16,028 nucleotides of DNA. Origin: Clostridiales bacterium DTU092. GTDB lineage: Bacteria; Bacillota; Clostridia; Caldicoprobacterales; Caldicoprobacteraceae. The notes below the pieces were generated by a model, which was given only the letters and a program-made list of their open reading frames with translations, did not search any database and had not been told where the DNA came from. The position numbers and the translations under genes are program-made. The stretch is taken from positions 1-16,028 of the forward strand of contig LFTM01000329.1 in assembly GCA_001513505.1 (NCBI GenBank), in the 5' to 3' direction. This document shows, piece after piece, positions 7,294-15,483 of this stretch. Each line of letters starts with the position of its first letter. Positions within the stretch are counted from its first letter, which is position 1.

Positions 7294-8544
7294 TTACAGG
7301 TTCCGATCCACCTTGTTGATAGCCTCAGCAATCTCTAAAATGTTCTGTTCATTCATTCTCATGTGAATCTCCAGACGCAGGCAGCGGCCGAGAATGTCCA
7401 AAGTCCTGGGACACATGTCTTTGCTGTATTCTACATTACCCTTATAGGCAGGATCTTTCCAGGGATAGCCCTTTGATGTAGCTCCCGTCTTTGTAAGTAC
7501 GGAATCCCAGTAGGAATAGATGTGCCTGTCCGGGAAGCCCTGGTTATAAACCGAACCAATGGAAAGCCCTTCTTCAAGCAGTGCTTTGCTGAACTTTTCA
7601 GCCACCTCTTTACTCTCCATAATCATTGCAAATGAGATACCGCAATCCCCTTCCGGATCGTCCACGTGTTGTCTCTGATAATGAATTGGCTCGTTCAGAT
7701 TCTGCAGCAGCAGTTTTTTAAGCCCACGGGTGTGCTCAAGAATTCGATCCATCTTTCTCAACTGCACCCGGGCAATAGCAGCGGCTATCTCATTACCACG
7801 ATATCCTGCCCGTGTAAAGGGTGGAATATCCAGATCAGCTTTCAAATCGCTGTCCCACATGGGAGTACCGGGATCTGACTGATATACACCCTTCAAAAAG
7901 GCCGCGTCATCATTGGTCATAAATACTCCGCCCTCACCGCAGGTAATAACCTTGTAGTAGTTGAGACTCCATGCCACTGCATGGCTTTTTACTCCTGTAT
8001 ACTCGCCCTTATACCTGGAACCGATTGCCTAACAGGCGTCTTCAATAATGATTAGATTATGCTTACGGGCGATCTCTCTCAATGCATCCAGCCTTGCTGG
8101 TACACCCTGCATATGAACCGCAATAATTGCTTTTGTATAAGGAGTAATCTTTCTCTCCACATCCTCGGGATCCAGGCCTAAAGACTCATCTATCTCGGCC
8201 AGCACCGGAACAGCCCCTACATTTATTACTGCAGCAGCTGTAGCAATATAGGTATAGGCGGGGATAATTACCTCGTCACCGGGACCTATATCCCATCCTG
8301 CCAGACAGCAGGTCAGTGCAGATGTGCCGGAATTTACAAACAGCGCGTGTTTTATACCCAGTTTTTCCGTTACTTCTCTTTCGAACAGTGAGGATTGACC
8401 AGGTTCAGAACCCCTGTATCGGAACAGAAGCTCAGGTGTTCTAAGCAGCTCGGTTACCGCTTGGATCTCTTCATCATCAATGACGCTCCACCCCAACCCT
8501 CCGGATGGAATAGGTGTCTTGATAGCTTTTTCTTTGTTACCCAT
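7294..8544 (-). pseudogene. DegT/DnrJ/EryC1-family aminotransferase gene with in-frame amber codon
   Basis: This is a PLP-dependent sugar aminotransferase-like protein of 416 codons broken by one TAG at 8029-8031 (codon 172). Both halves are in the same frame. The first half (171 residues) has the fold-type I signatures NSGTSAL (71-77), PAYTYIATA (95-103) and the PLP-binding IIIEDAC (165-171). After the stop, AIGSRYKG leads to SLNYYKVIT with the Schiff-base Lys198, then GEGG. Family members normally read EDxxQAxGxxY here, so the lost codon is very probably CAG (Gln) changed to TAG by a single C-to-T transition. GGGGGAG five bases before the ATG at 8544 supports the start. The 3' half has an internal ATG at 7977 but no ribosome binding site. 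It may be a recent pseudogene, a sequencing error or a readthrough case. It leads the amidohydrolase cluster. Confidence 0.85.
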
Positions 8545-8636
8545 TTAATACTCCCCCTTATTTTTTAGTAATGTTATTGATTTGATTAATATGTTTTATT
8601 AGAAATGAAATGATACGGTGCATATACCACATACCC

Positions 8637-8665
8637 ATTATAAACATTTTTGATAATTAAATAAA
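8637..8665 (-). promoter_or_regulatory. Promoter of the aminotransferase-amidohydrolase cluster
   Basis: A perfect TATAAT (8637-8642, minus strand) lies 17 bases after a weak -35 box TTTATT (8660-8665). It is about 90 bases upstream of the aminotransferase start, in a 129-base gap after the DUF2207 gene. The perfect -10 and clean spacing support it; the -35 is poor. Confidence 0.45.
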
Positions 8666-8673
8666 GTTATAGG

Positions 8674-10539
8674 TTAAAATCCGCCTGCTCCACCGCCGCC
8701 GGCACCTCCCCCTCCGGAGAAACCCCCGCCGGATGATCCGCCCCCGTAATAGGAACCGGTCACACTGCCGAATGATTTATTCACGCTTTTTTGAAAAGTA
8801 TTATCTTTACTAATAAATAATAGATACCAGAAGATCCATCCGTTGCTGGAATAAACACTGTCGGAATAATCGTATTGATCAATATCTAAATCATCCATCC
8901 GTTTTACAACACCCAGGCTTAATGCATAAATCAAAGATGCGTCCAGGGAATTTATAAGATCCTCCTTCGATAAATCTATATCATATTTTCTGAAATACTT
9001 TTTGAACTTTATCCATTTCTTGTACATACTGTACCCATAATCCGACCGCCAGTAGAACAGCACTATACTGTATACAAACAGAACTGCTGAAACCATCAAA
9101 CCTGCCAAACCGTATAAACTGTCATAGACTAAAGTGAAAACACCCAGTATAAACTGCAGTATGGAGAATATCAGGAAAAAAGCACCGTATTTTGCCTTAC
9201 TTTTGTCATAATACCCCTTGTTTACGGCGTCTTCCTTTATTTTATTTTTCCATTCCGCAAACAGGGTTACAAATTTAGAACTGTTGTTTTTACCAAAGTT
9301 TTCTATACGCTTATTGGTGACAGAATGCCCGTCACCCATCTCATTAATCAACCAGTTAATGAAATGCTTTTCGTGGCTTAACAGAGAGTCATCCTCTTCC
9401 TTCACCCTGGATATAACATATGTTTCATCTTCGGATTTAATGTCTTCTCCATCTTTTTTATGATTGTTCCTGTCTATCTTCACATATCCTTTTCTGAAAA
9501 GATCCAGAATGGTTGCAAATATGGTATTGGTGCTTATAACGGAACCCGTTAAATAAGCTGCGACAGCGGGAGTACAGTCTTCCGGAATATAATCGCCTTT
9601 ATACTCATCCATCCGATATATATTTTCAGTTTTCTCCCTTCGGAACAAGACAAGGAACAGAATAAAAAGTATTAACCCTAAACCGGACGACACAATACTG
9701 GCTTGCTCCAATAAATTTCCGATCTTCTGCCTTCTCTCCCTGGCTTCAATCTGTCTGTTTTTATATTCGGCTTCTTCCTCCAGTATATTGTAATAGTTAT
9801 CTATGTCCCGGATATTTTTGGACAGAGGAATAAACTCCTTTGGAAAAAGTACTCTCGCTTCTATAAAGGCGTTTGAGGGGACGTCTTCTACAAATAAAAA
9901 GTAGGCAGCACTGTTTTCCTTGCTTATAATTTCATCTGATACTCCATGGACAAAAAATCTTACCTTATTATCCGTATCTTCATGGGGCAGTCTGATGGTA
10001 GCCTTGAAATTTTTTATTGGTGTTTCGTTTTCATCTCCGACAAATTTGTAGTACAGCTCTCCAATATCATTATATTTTACTGCTACATCCTCCACTACAT
10101 AGCTTATCCTGAATGTTTTTACCTGATCTTCTTTAGAAGGAGAAAATATCTGAATAATGATTCTGTCTTTTTCTTCCTTTATTATAAATACATCATGATC
10201 TCCTTTTTCGGCATCGTCAACCAGCATATACTCTCTTGCATCAGTTCCGCTGATTTCCTGCACCCGGATATCGGATACCCCCGAGATGCGCTCCAGGACA
10301 ATATCTCTAAACACTCCGTTGAACTTATCATTAAACTCAAATGTAATGTCTTCTACAATTTGCAAATCTCCCGTCTCCAAAAGATGTGCATCTACCACCC
10401 ACTCGGGAATGATCAACTTATCCCCGGCCAATGCCATTTTAGGGAAACAGAAAAACAGGGTTAATGCCAAAGCAAGAACTATGACAGTGCAGGCCGTCTT
10501 TTTTAGATGTACCATTTTTCTTAATAAAGTACGCTTCAC
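8674..10539 (-). CDS. DUF2207 domain membrane protein with Gly-rich C-terminal tail
   Basis: This 621-residue protein is of the DUF2207 family, whose biochemical role is unknown. It has a signal peptide or anchor at about 14-38 (hydrophobic, ending MALA), then an extracytoplasmic beta-rich domain to about 245 that begins with the family pattern of a response-to-development-like strand (VVDAHLLETGDLQIVEDITFEF, spanning 48-70). A short charged coiled segment at 250-275 leads to a membrane span at 282-299. A soluble cytoplasmic part (300-450), two further spans (451-472 and 475-497) and a C-terminal region follow. The tail at 599-621 is almost all Gly with Ser/Ala, a hallmark of the family. The GTG start at 10539 is set by GGGAGG eight bases upstream. 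It is last of three same-strand genes with gaps of 54 and 69 bases, probably one operon. Confidence 0.88.
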   Translation of the reverse strand: MKRTLLRKMVHLKKTACTVIVLALALTLFFCFPKMALAGDKLIIPEWVVDAHLLETGDLQIVEDITFEFNDKFNGVFRDIVLERISGVSDIRVQEISGTDAREYMLVDDAEKGDHDVFIIKEEKDRIIIQIFSPSKEDQVKTFRISYVVEDVAVKYNDIGELYYKFVGDENETPIKNFKATIRLPHEDTDNKVRFFVHGVSDEIISKENSAAYFLFVEDVPSNAFIEARVLFPKEFIPLSKNIRDIDNYYNILEEEAEYKNRQIEARERRQKIGNLLEQASIVSSGLGLILFILFLVLFRREKTENIYRMDEYKGDYIPEDCTPAVAAYLTGSVISTNTIFATILDLFRKGYVKIDRNNHKKDGEDIKSEDETYVISRVKEEDDSLLSHEKHFINWLINEMGDGHSVTNKRIENFGKNNSSKFVTLFAEWKNKIKEDAVNKGYYDKSKAKYGAFFLIFSILQFILGVFTLVYDSLYGLAGLMVSAVLFVYSIVLFYWRSDYGYSMYKKWIKFKKYFRKYDIDLSKEDLINSLDASLIYALSLGVVKRMDDLDIDQYDYSDSVYSSNGWIFWYLLFISKDNTFQKSVNKSFGSVTGSYYGGGSSGGGFSGGGGAGGGGAGGF

Positions 10540-10608
10540 TAATGTATCCTCCCATGATCAATGTATAAACCTTCTTCCGTCTTTTCCACGTGATTCTTCG
10601 AATTCTTT

Positions 10609-12570
10609 TCACTTATCAATGGGCTTCGTAGTACCTTTAGCCTTCTTCAATTTTATATAACATACAGGACCAATCCAATTTGCCTGCAGCCAGTTTCCAT
10701 CTTGCCTTAACTCTGCTTTTTCCGGGAATATACATTCATCATATTCCCAGCCTTGAGGAATCTTCACTTCCCCTTCATTTTTCGAGTTTTCATCTGAACC
10801 TCTCTTCCATAAGCTGATACACATTGTCTGATCCTGGGCTTCAACGGCAAAAACACGGATATTGTTAGAATATACAAATCCTTCATCGTCAATGAATTTA
10901 CCCTGCAAAAAATATTCAGGGTAAGCTTTCCGCAGTGCTACATACCTCCTTATAGGCTCTAAATTGGAGGGATCCTCATAGCATTCGGGCTTTACATCCA
11001 AAGGTTTAAACTGCGCCATAGAATGATACATTTGCTGTTTGTCAGCGCAATGACCCGTTACAATCCGATCAGGATATGTATACAAAAACTGTTCCGGCAT
11101 GGATTTTCCAATCTGCCAGGTATATTCTTCCCCATGTCCCTGATTTACATCATAGTACTGACCAAAACGCTCATGGCAACCTTCGGCAAAAGTATGAAAA
11201 TCTGGATTGATCTTTTTATGAGCTCTTCTCATTTCTTTTAACTGTCTCTCTACTCCTGGCAGAAAGTTGTTACTGGGCTTTGTATGATAATGGTTTTTAC
11301 TATAACAAAAAGGAGCTAAATTACAACTAATCTGATCTATAAACATTCCATCAGCCTTATAGTCCCCGGCAATCCGTTTTGTTACATCAGCCATTTGTGC
11401 ACAATACTCATCAGTTCCCGGACACGTAACCGCAAACACAGAGCTGGTTTTGTAAGTTTCTATATATTCTGTTCCATCCTCTTTTAAACTTACAGCATTT
11501 TTACCGCCACTTTTGTAGTACTCTTCATTAATATCCACTAATCTTCCATTAGTATATAATGAACATCTTCCTCCCTGGGCTTTTACATCCTCCATAGCCG
11601 ATATTAACTCTTCTACCGTTCCGCACTCTTCCCCAGGCAAATATCTGGGAAACTTTGTGTCATGACCATTATCATGCCAACCAACCAAAAAGATATGATT
11701 AATTCCTGTATCCTGATATATTTTCCGGTACACTTCACCAATTTCAGAAAACTTGAATTTAGGTGGAGTGTTTTCACGTTTCATAATTACTTCCACCCAT
11801 CCATGATATTCTTTTTCCATCCAAGGAGGGGAATCAGGGGCTTTAAACACTGAACCCATGCGTCTTGAGTAGATTTTAGCAGCTTTATGCCATCCTCCAT
11901 CCAAAATCGAAATTGAACATTCCGGAGTTTGCCACACCCCTGATGTAATAAAGGGATAATGATTTATTGAAAGCTCCAATGAATATTTGCCGGTAGTTTT
12001 AGCATGAAAAGTCATAGTTTCATCCCCGGTGCTATAAGTGGCCATATATAAAGATCTGGATTCATTATATAACACCATATATTGCATAGCCATGATGGAC
12101 GGGTAAGTATAAATCACCTCATTTGGCTTATACCTGATATAATCCTGATCAAACCTGATAGAGGTGCTGGTGGAAACATCCTTAATTGTCTTTGTGGGAC
12201 GCTCAATATTATCTCCCCAAGGGCTTGACATCAAGAGATTGTCAAAGGTTGAAACATCATCCTTATGAACGCAGGGATACTTAAAACTGATAATTGAACC
12301 ACCGTATTTGTGAATAATTTCTGCTCTGGACAACAATTCATCTTCTGCCAGCCAATAATGTATTTTAACCTGGATATCCTTTTCTTTCCATCCCCACGCA
12401 TAAACAGCCGTGGCCTCATCATCGTATTGAGCCGCCTGTACAAGCGTAAAATCACGGGAGTCAATTACTTCTACGGTATCATCTTTTTTAAGCTCTATCT
12501 CAAATACTTTTTCATCTAAGTTGATTTCCAGGCTTTTGTCTCCTATTGCAAAACTAAACTGTTTGTTCAT
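10609..12570 (-). CDS. DUF6259-like glycoside-hydrolase-fold protein
   Basis: This 653-residue protein has a beta-sandwich N-terminal half (about 1-245), a TIM-barrel-like catalytic region (about 250-550) and a small C-terminal beta domain. That layout is seen in retaining alpha-glycosidase relatives and in DUF6259 proteins. Candidate catalytic residues are Asp412 (DGMFIDQIS, strand end) and Glu463 (HTFAEGCHE). GWHDNGHD near 297-304 resembles a sugar-binding barrel loop. There is no signal peptide, so it acts in the cytoplasm. The start is fixed by GGAGG seven bases before the ATG. It lies between a serine hydrolase gene and the DUF2207 gene. The family assignment rests on remembered architecture, not on a search. 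Activity is not established; a role in cleaving an imported oligosaccharide or glycoside is inference. Confidence 0.72.
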   Translation of the reverse strand: MNKQFSFAIGDKSLEINLDEKVFEIELKKDDTVEVIDSRDFTLVQAAQYDDEATAVYAWGWKEKDIQVKIHYWLAEDELLSRAEIIHKYGGSIISFKYPCVHKDDVSTFDNLLMSSPWGDNIERPTKTIKDVSTSTSIRFDQDYIRYKPNEVIYTYPSIMAMQYMVLYNESRSLYMATYSTGDETMTFHAKTTGKYSLELSINHYPFITSGVWQTPECSISILDGGWHKAAKIYSRRMGSVFKAPDSPPWMEKEYHGWVEVIMKRENTPPKFKFSEIGEVYRKIYQDTGINHIFLVGWHDNGHDTKFPRYLPGEECGTVEELISAMEDVKAQGGRCSLYTNGRLVDINEEYYKSGGKNAVSLKEDGTEYIETYKTSSVFAVTCPGTDEYCAQMADVTKRIAGDYKADGMFIDQISCNLAPFCYSKNHYHTKPSNNFLPGVERQLKEMRRAHKKINPDFHTFAEGCHERFGQYYDVNQGHGEEYTWQIGKSMPEQFLYTYPDRIVTGHCADKQQMYHSMAQFKPLDVKPECYEDPSNLEPIRRYVALRKAYPEYFLQGKFIDDEGFVYSNNIRVFAVEAQDQTMCISLWKRGSDENSKNEGEVKIPQGWEYDECIFPEKAELRQDGNWLQANWIGPVCYIKLKKAKGTTKPIDK

Positions 12571-12624
12571 TGTTTTCCTCCTATTCTATTACCGGTTTGG
12601 ACTCCCTTAACCTTAATATGATTA

Positions 12625-14109
12625 TTATTCTACCAAACAGCCTCCCGTACAACCCTCATATTCCTCCAGGAACCATTCGGCAGTCTTGGTCATACAAAGT
12701 CCCAGTTCTTTATCCTTAAATCCAAGAGTGATTGTCAGGTTGCCAAAATAATCATCGATTATGTAACAGCGGATTACCAGCTTGTTTTCCTGAGTCCAGC
12801 GGGCAACCGCCATACACTTATACATCTCTCCCTTTGGAGTACCTATTGTGTCACCATAATAATTTGTTTGCGGGAAAAACCCTTCGACATATTCTTCCAT
12901 ACCAAATGAAATCCGTTTTTCTTGGCCACGGGTCTCAATAACAAGAGTTCCTATATTACCATTAAACTCCACACGCAGTCTGTCGATTCCCATGGGGTTG
13001 GATTTTAAAGCATAAGTACGACCATCTATCTTCTCCTGCCATGGAGAGCTGCTTTTGCCGATCAGGGGATTAACCACACGAAGGGCGCGCAACTTTTCTT
13101 CCAGCCGTCTTGCCGATGCTTCATCTTCCGGCAGGGGATCAGAGTGAAGTTTTTCAACTATTTCGCTCCATAAAAGTTCGAAGATGCCAGAATACACCTG
13201 TAATGAACCCTGGGTATCACCGGTGCAGACAAATAGAAAATCATGCTTGGGGATGCATACAGCCAGCTGCATTCCCATACCAACGAATGCATAAGCACCA
13301 TCCTTCAGCATCCAGATCTGGTACCCATAGCCGTTTCCATGCATATAATCCCTGTGTCCGGAGGTCATATTGTCAATCTGCCTGGAAGTAGCAGCCTTAA
13401 CGTATTCTTCCGACAGGTACTGTTTACCACCGATACGTCCATGGTTCATGTACACCAGAGCAAGCCTTGCTATATCCCTTGTAGTACATATAACACCGCT
13501 GCCTCCCCAGGAGTTGCCCTCAGGAGCCTTTATACACCAGGCTTCTTCGCTGAACCCCAGCTCCCGAAGCATTTTATCCTTCATGTATTCCAAAAATGGC
13601 TTGCCGTTAACTCGTTCGACTAAAACATTCAATATATATGTACCGGAAGTATCATAATTAAATACCGTCCCCGGAGGATGACTGGGTTCGGTGTTGAAAA
13701 ATGTCCATGCCCAGTCCTTGTCTTCCGGCTTGTAGGTAGGAGTAACATGGGGTGTAGCCATTATTAGCAAATCATGAATTGTCATATCCAATATCCAGGG
13801 ATGAGGGTTATCAGGCAGCTTGTCTCTAAAATAACTGCACACCTTGTCATCCAGAGATATACGCCCCTCGTCTGCCAGCAAACCAATAGCAGTACTTACA
13901 AAGGTTTTGCTCACAGAGTATATACGATGCAAACTGTCTTTCGTGAAAGGAGCATAATAACCCTCGGCAACCACATGGCCTTTCCTCATCATCAGTACAC
14001 TGTGAAGCATTATACCGTTATCTTCTGCTTTTTCAAGAAACTTTAGGATCTGCTTTGAAGAAATGCCCATACTCTCCGGACGAGCGATGGGAAACAGATT
14101 GATATGCAT
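12625..14109 (-). CDS. Serine hydrolase, beta-lactamase/penicillin-binding-protein-like (PF00144)
   Basis: This 494-residue serine hydrolase is of the class C beta-lactamase-like superfamily. The catalytic SxxK tetrad is Ser65-Val-Ser-Lys68 (YSVSKTF), and the second motif Tyr is Tyr152 in FNYDTSG. A C-terminal extension of about 160 residues follows the catalytic domain, with a beta-rich look; in relatives this region is often lipocalin-like. No signal peptide or lipobox is present, so it is predicted to be cytoplasmic. An esterase or peptidase role is more likely than antibiotic resistance. GAGGGGG eight bases before the ATG supports the start. It is the first of three probable operon genes. 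In clostridial genomes such hydrolases often accompany sugar-hydrolase genes, possibly to remove acyl groups; that role is inference. Confidence 0.88.
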   Translation of the reverse strand: MHINLFPIARPESMGISSKQILKFLEKAEDNGIMLHSVLMMRKGHVVAEGYYAPFTKDSLHRIYSVSKTFVSTAIGLLADEGRISLDDKVCSYFRDKLPDNPHPWILDMTIHDLLIMATPHVTPTYKPEDKDWAWTFFNTEPSHPPGTVFNYDTSGTYILNVLVERVNGKPFLEYMKDKMLRELGFSEEAWCIKAPEGNSWGGSGVICTTRDIARLALVYMNHGRIGGKQYLSEEYVKAATSRQIDNMTSGHRDYMHGNGYGYQIWMLKDGAYAFVGMGMQLAVCIPKHDFLFVCTGDTQGSLQVYSGIFELLWSEIVEKLHSDPLPEDEASARRLEEKLRALRVVNPLIGKSSSPWQEKIDGRTYALKSNPMGIDRLRVEFNGNIGTLVIETRGQEKRISFGMEEYVEGFFPQTNYYGDTIGTPKGEMYKCMAVARWTQENKLVIRCYIIDDYFGNLTITLGFKDKELGLCMTKTAEWFLEEYEGCTGGCLVE

Positions 14110-14223
14110 AAGTTAACCCCCTCAAAAAATATTGATACATAATCCGTGCGCCTGTCCTACGTTATGTGAAACTGTATTTATAAAACCGGCAGTTGACATA
14201 GGTAATACAAATACCCTGGAGGC

Positions 14224-14522
14224 ATTTCAAACCCTGATAGGCAGACTAAAACTACATCGATTCCCCTATAACAACAATTTTTATGCGGCCATTTCAATTC
14301 CTTCCAGGCAGGCTAAAAACCAGAGAAACCGAGTATATCAATAACATTGCTGTGCGAAGATTTCAATCCCTCATAGGTAGACTAAAAACTAAAGGTGAAC
14401 AACCTATTTTCCCAAACATTATATTATTTCAATTCCTTGCAGGTAGGCTAAAAATCAGCTTTACTATAAGCACAGGAACTTATGGCAAAACAACCTCAAT
14501 CCCTTACAGACAGATTAAAAAC
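14224..14522 (-). CRISPR. Degenerate CRISPR array, five repeats, no cas genes
   Basis: Five 30-base repeats lie at 14224-14253, 14291-14320, 14360-14389, 14426-14455 and 14493-14522. Spacers between them are 37, 39, 36 and 37 bases. Plus-strand consensus is roughly ATTTCAATYCCTYAYAGG followed by YAGRCTAAAAAC. Read on the minus strand this ends ATTGAAAT/C, the crRNA 5' handle of type I-B/III arrays of Clostridia, so transcription would be toward lower coordinates. Regular spacing and repeat length are exactly CRISPR-like, but no two repeats are identical, unlike a maintained array. It is probably an orphan array undergoing decay. Confidence 0.8.
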
Positions 14523-14535
14523 GTTATACCTCCAT

Positions 14536-14604
14536 TTATGATCTACGGGCCGTTTCCAAAATAGCATAAATTATTACCGCCACAATGAATATTACTACAA
14601 GCAT
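14536..14604 (-). CDS. Putative 22-residue hydrophobic membrane peptide
   Basis: A complete tiny ORF with a very good ribosome binding site: AAAAAGGAGG nine bases before the ATG at 14604. The peptide starts MLVVIFIVAVIIYAILE and ends TARRS. It is one transmembrane segment followed by a positively charged tail and a TAA stop. It is too short for routine gene finders. It lies between the five-repeat CRISPR block and an isolated repeat. A further GGAGG (14529-14533) follows the stop, just ahead of the repeat at 14493-14522. Possible readings are a type I toxin-like peptide, a KdpF-like small subunit left behind after loss of its partner, or chance. KdpF-type C-terminal residues are not evident. 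Function is unknown. Confidence 0.45.
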   Translation of the reverse strand: MLVVIFIVAVIIYAILETARRS

Positions 14605-14781
14605 TCACTTAATCCTCCTTTTTGCTATGAATTAATTTAACATTTCATCTTACATAGATCGTTTCTATCAATTCATGGATGACAAAAATATCTTTTATTT
14701 TAAGAATTTCTGATATTTAAAATGCTTGGAGAAATGCAAAAATGGGAGCTTGTCCAAGTGCTTTGTAAATAGATAAATTGA

Positions 14782-14811
14782 GTTTCAATCCCTTATAGGC
14801 AGACTATAAAA
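14782..14811 (-). CRISPR. Isolated CRISPR repeat, possibly leader-proximal
   Basis: The repeat GTTTCAATCCCTTATAGG followed by CAGACTATAAAA matches the array consensus closely except at its end. It sits 259 bases from the nearest array repeat, with no recognisable repeat in between. In the transcription direction deduced for the array it would be the first repeat, next to an A+T-rich stretch that could have been the leader. Deletion of intervening units or insertion of the small-ORF segment could explain the gap. Confidence 0.65.
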
Positions 14812-14849
14812 TATTTTTAAGCTCATATTTATACTATCTGCCACTTCCA

Positions 14850-14878
14850 ATTATAACATTACTTACTTTAAAAATAAA
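14850..14878 (-). promoter_or_regulatory. Possible promoter in the A+T-rich leader-like region
   Basis: On the minus strand a perfect TATAAT (14850-14855) follows TTTATT (14873-14878) after 17 bases, the same pattern as the promoter at 8637-8665. It would drive transcription into the isolated repeat, the small ORF and the array. A short inverted repeat (14865-14880) covers the -35 box. A+T-rich sequence makes chance matches easy, so support is limited. Confidence 0.33.
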
Positions 14879-14901
14879 GTTAGCCGAAGTATTATTAAAA
14901 T

Positions 14902-14961
14902 AGAAATAAAAATTGTCGCCGATCACCAAGGATTTTCTTTCTATTTCAGACCGACGACAAT
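14902..14961 (-). terminator. Intrinsic terminator of the TrmO-like/FmdE operon
   Basis: The arms at 14912-14924 and 14949-14961 form a 13-bp stem with two G-U pairs and a 24-base loop. On the minus strand the stem is followed by TTTTATTTCTATTTTAAT. It starts 12 bases after the FmdE-family stop codon, the expected place. Confidence 0.82.
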
Positions 14962-14973
14962 ATAAACCAAATA

Positions 14974-15483
14974 TTACTCACCAAAGCAGTCCAGGCATAC
15001 CTTCTGTCCGTCTTTCAGTCTGATACGGCTTTCAGCAGCATTTTCACCGCAGACTTCACACTGCACAGAAGCATATATCTTTGCTTTTGGCGGCAGATCA
15101 TATTTTGGAGGCTTATAATCAAACAAGTCATCCAAAGGAGCATTGAGTATATACTCCTGCCGCTCTTTTCTGTCGCCTGACATGTTTATACCCCTAAACA
15201 CAATTCTTATGCCCTGACCGGTATCCCTCCTGAAAAATGTGAAAGCCTGTTTGCCCTTATCCTTGAATATAAGGTTGCCTTTGCCAAAAGTACACCCTGT
15301 TATAAGTTGCACAGCATCCACACCACAGGCGTTATTCTCGGTTATGCACACTACCTCTTCATCCTTGGAAAAGGACACCCCCAGTTTTTCAACTGCTGCT
15401 TCACAAGCTCTGAATCCTATGGCAAGGCCGGGACATTCATGCCCATGAAAACCTACACATTTATCCCACAATTCTCTATTCAT
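14974..15483 (-). CDS. FmdE-family protein with C-terminal zinc finger
   Basis: This 169-residue protein is related to subunit E of formylmethanofuran dehydrogenase (PF02663). The N-terminal domain holds the family hallmark FHGHECPG at 12-19, a conserved Cys53 in NACGVDA, and TGCTFGKGN at 62-70. After a linker, a C-terminal zinc ribbon has Cys142/Cys145 and Cys163/Cys166. In bacteria that lack formylmethanofuran, these proteins are found near molybdenum or tungsten enzyme genes or alone, and their exact task is unsettled; metal or cofactor handling is suggested. GGAGGG eight bases before the ATG marks the start. The first eight bases overlap the end of the TrmO-like gene, so the pair is translationally coupled. 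Cytoplasmic; no signal peptide. Confidence 0.9.
   Translation of the reverse strand: MNRELWDKCVGFHGHECPGLAIGFRACEAAVEKLGVSFSKDEEVVCITENNACGVDAVQLITGCTFGKGNLIFKDKGKQAFTFFRRDTGQGIRIVFRGINMSGDRKERQEYILNAPLDDLFDYKPPKYDLPPKAKIYASVQCEVCGENAAESRIRLKDGQKVCLDCFGE

Noticed and set aside
8029..8031. Pyrrolysine or other recoding at the amber codon.
   Set aside because: No pyl genes or downstream stem signal are visible, and the position is naturally Gln, one transition from TAG. A nonsense mutation or error is simpler.
10286..10660. Long plus-strand frame across the start of the DUF2207 gene.
   Set aside because: It lies opposite a well-supported gene with a clear ribosome binding site, and its translation resembles no protein family.
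12625..14109. Antibiotic-resistance beta-lactamase.
   Set aside because: The fold motifs fit, but there is no export signal and the long C-terminal extension and sugar-hydrolase neighbour fit an esterase or peptidase-like hydrolase better.
14157..14186. A further degenerate CRISPR repeat before the first one.
   Set aside because: Only the TAAAAC end matches at the expected spacing; the rest is unrelated, so it is not separable from chance.
14132..14564. Plus-strand frames whose translation repeats a FQxLxGRLK motif, looking like a small repeat protein.
   Set aside because: The motif is the CRISPR repeat read in one frame. The repeat periods (67, 69, 66, 67) are not all multiples of three, and no ribosome binding site precedes the frames.
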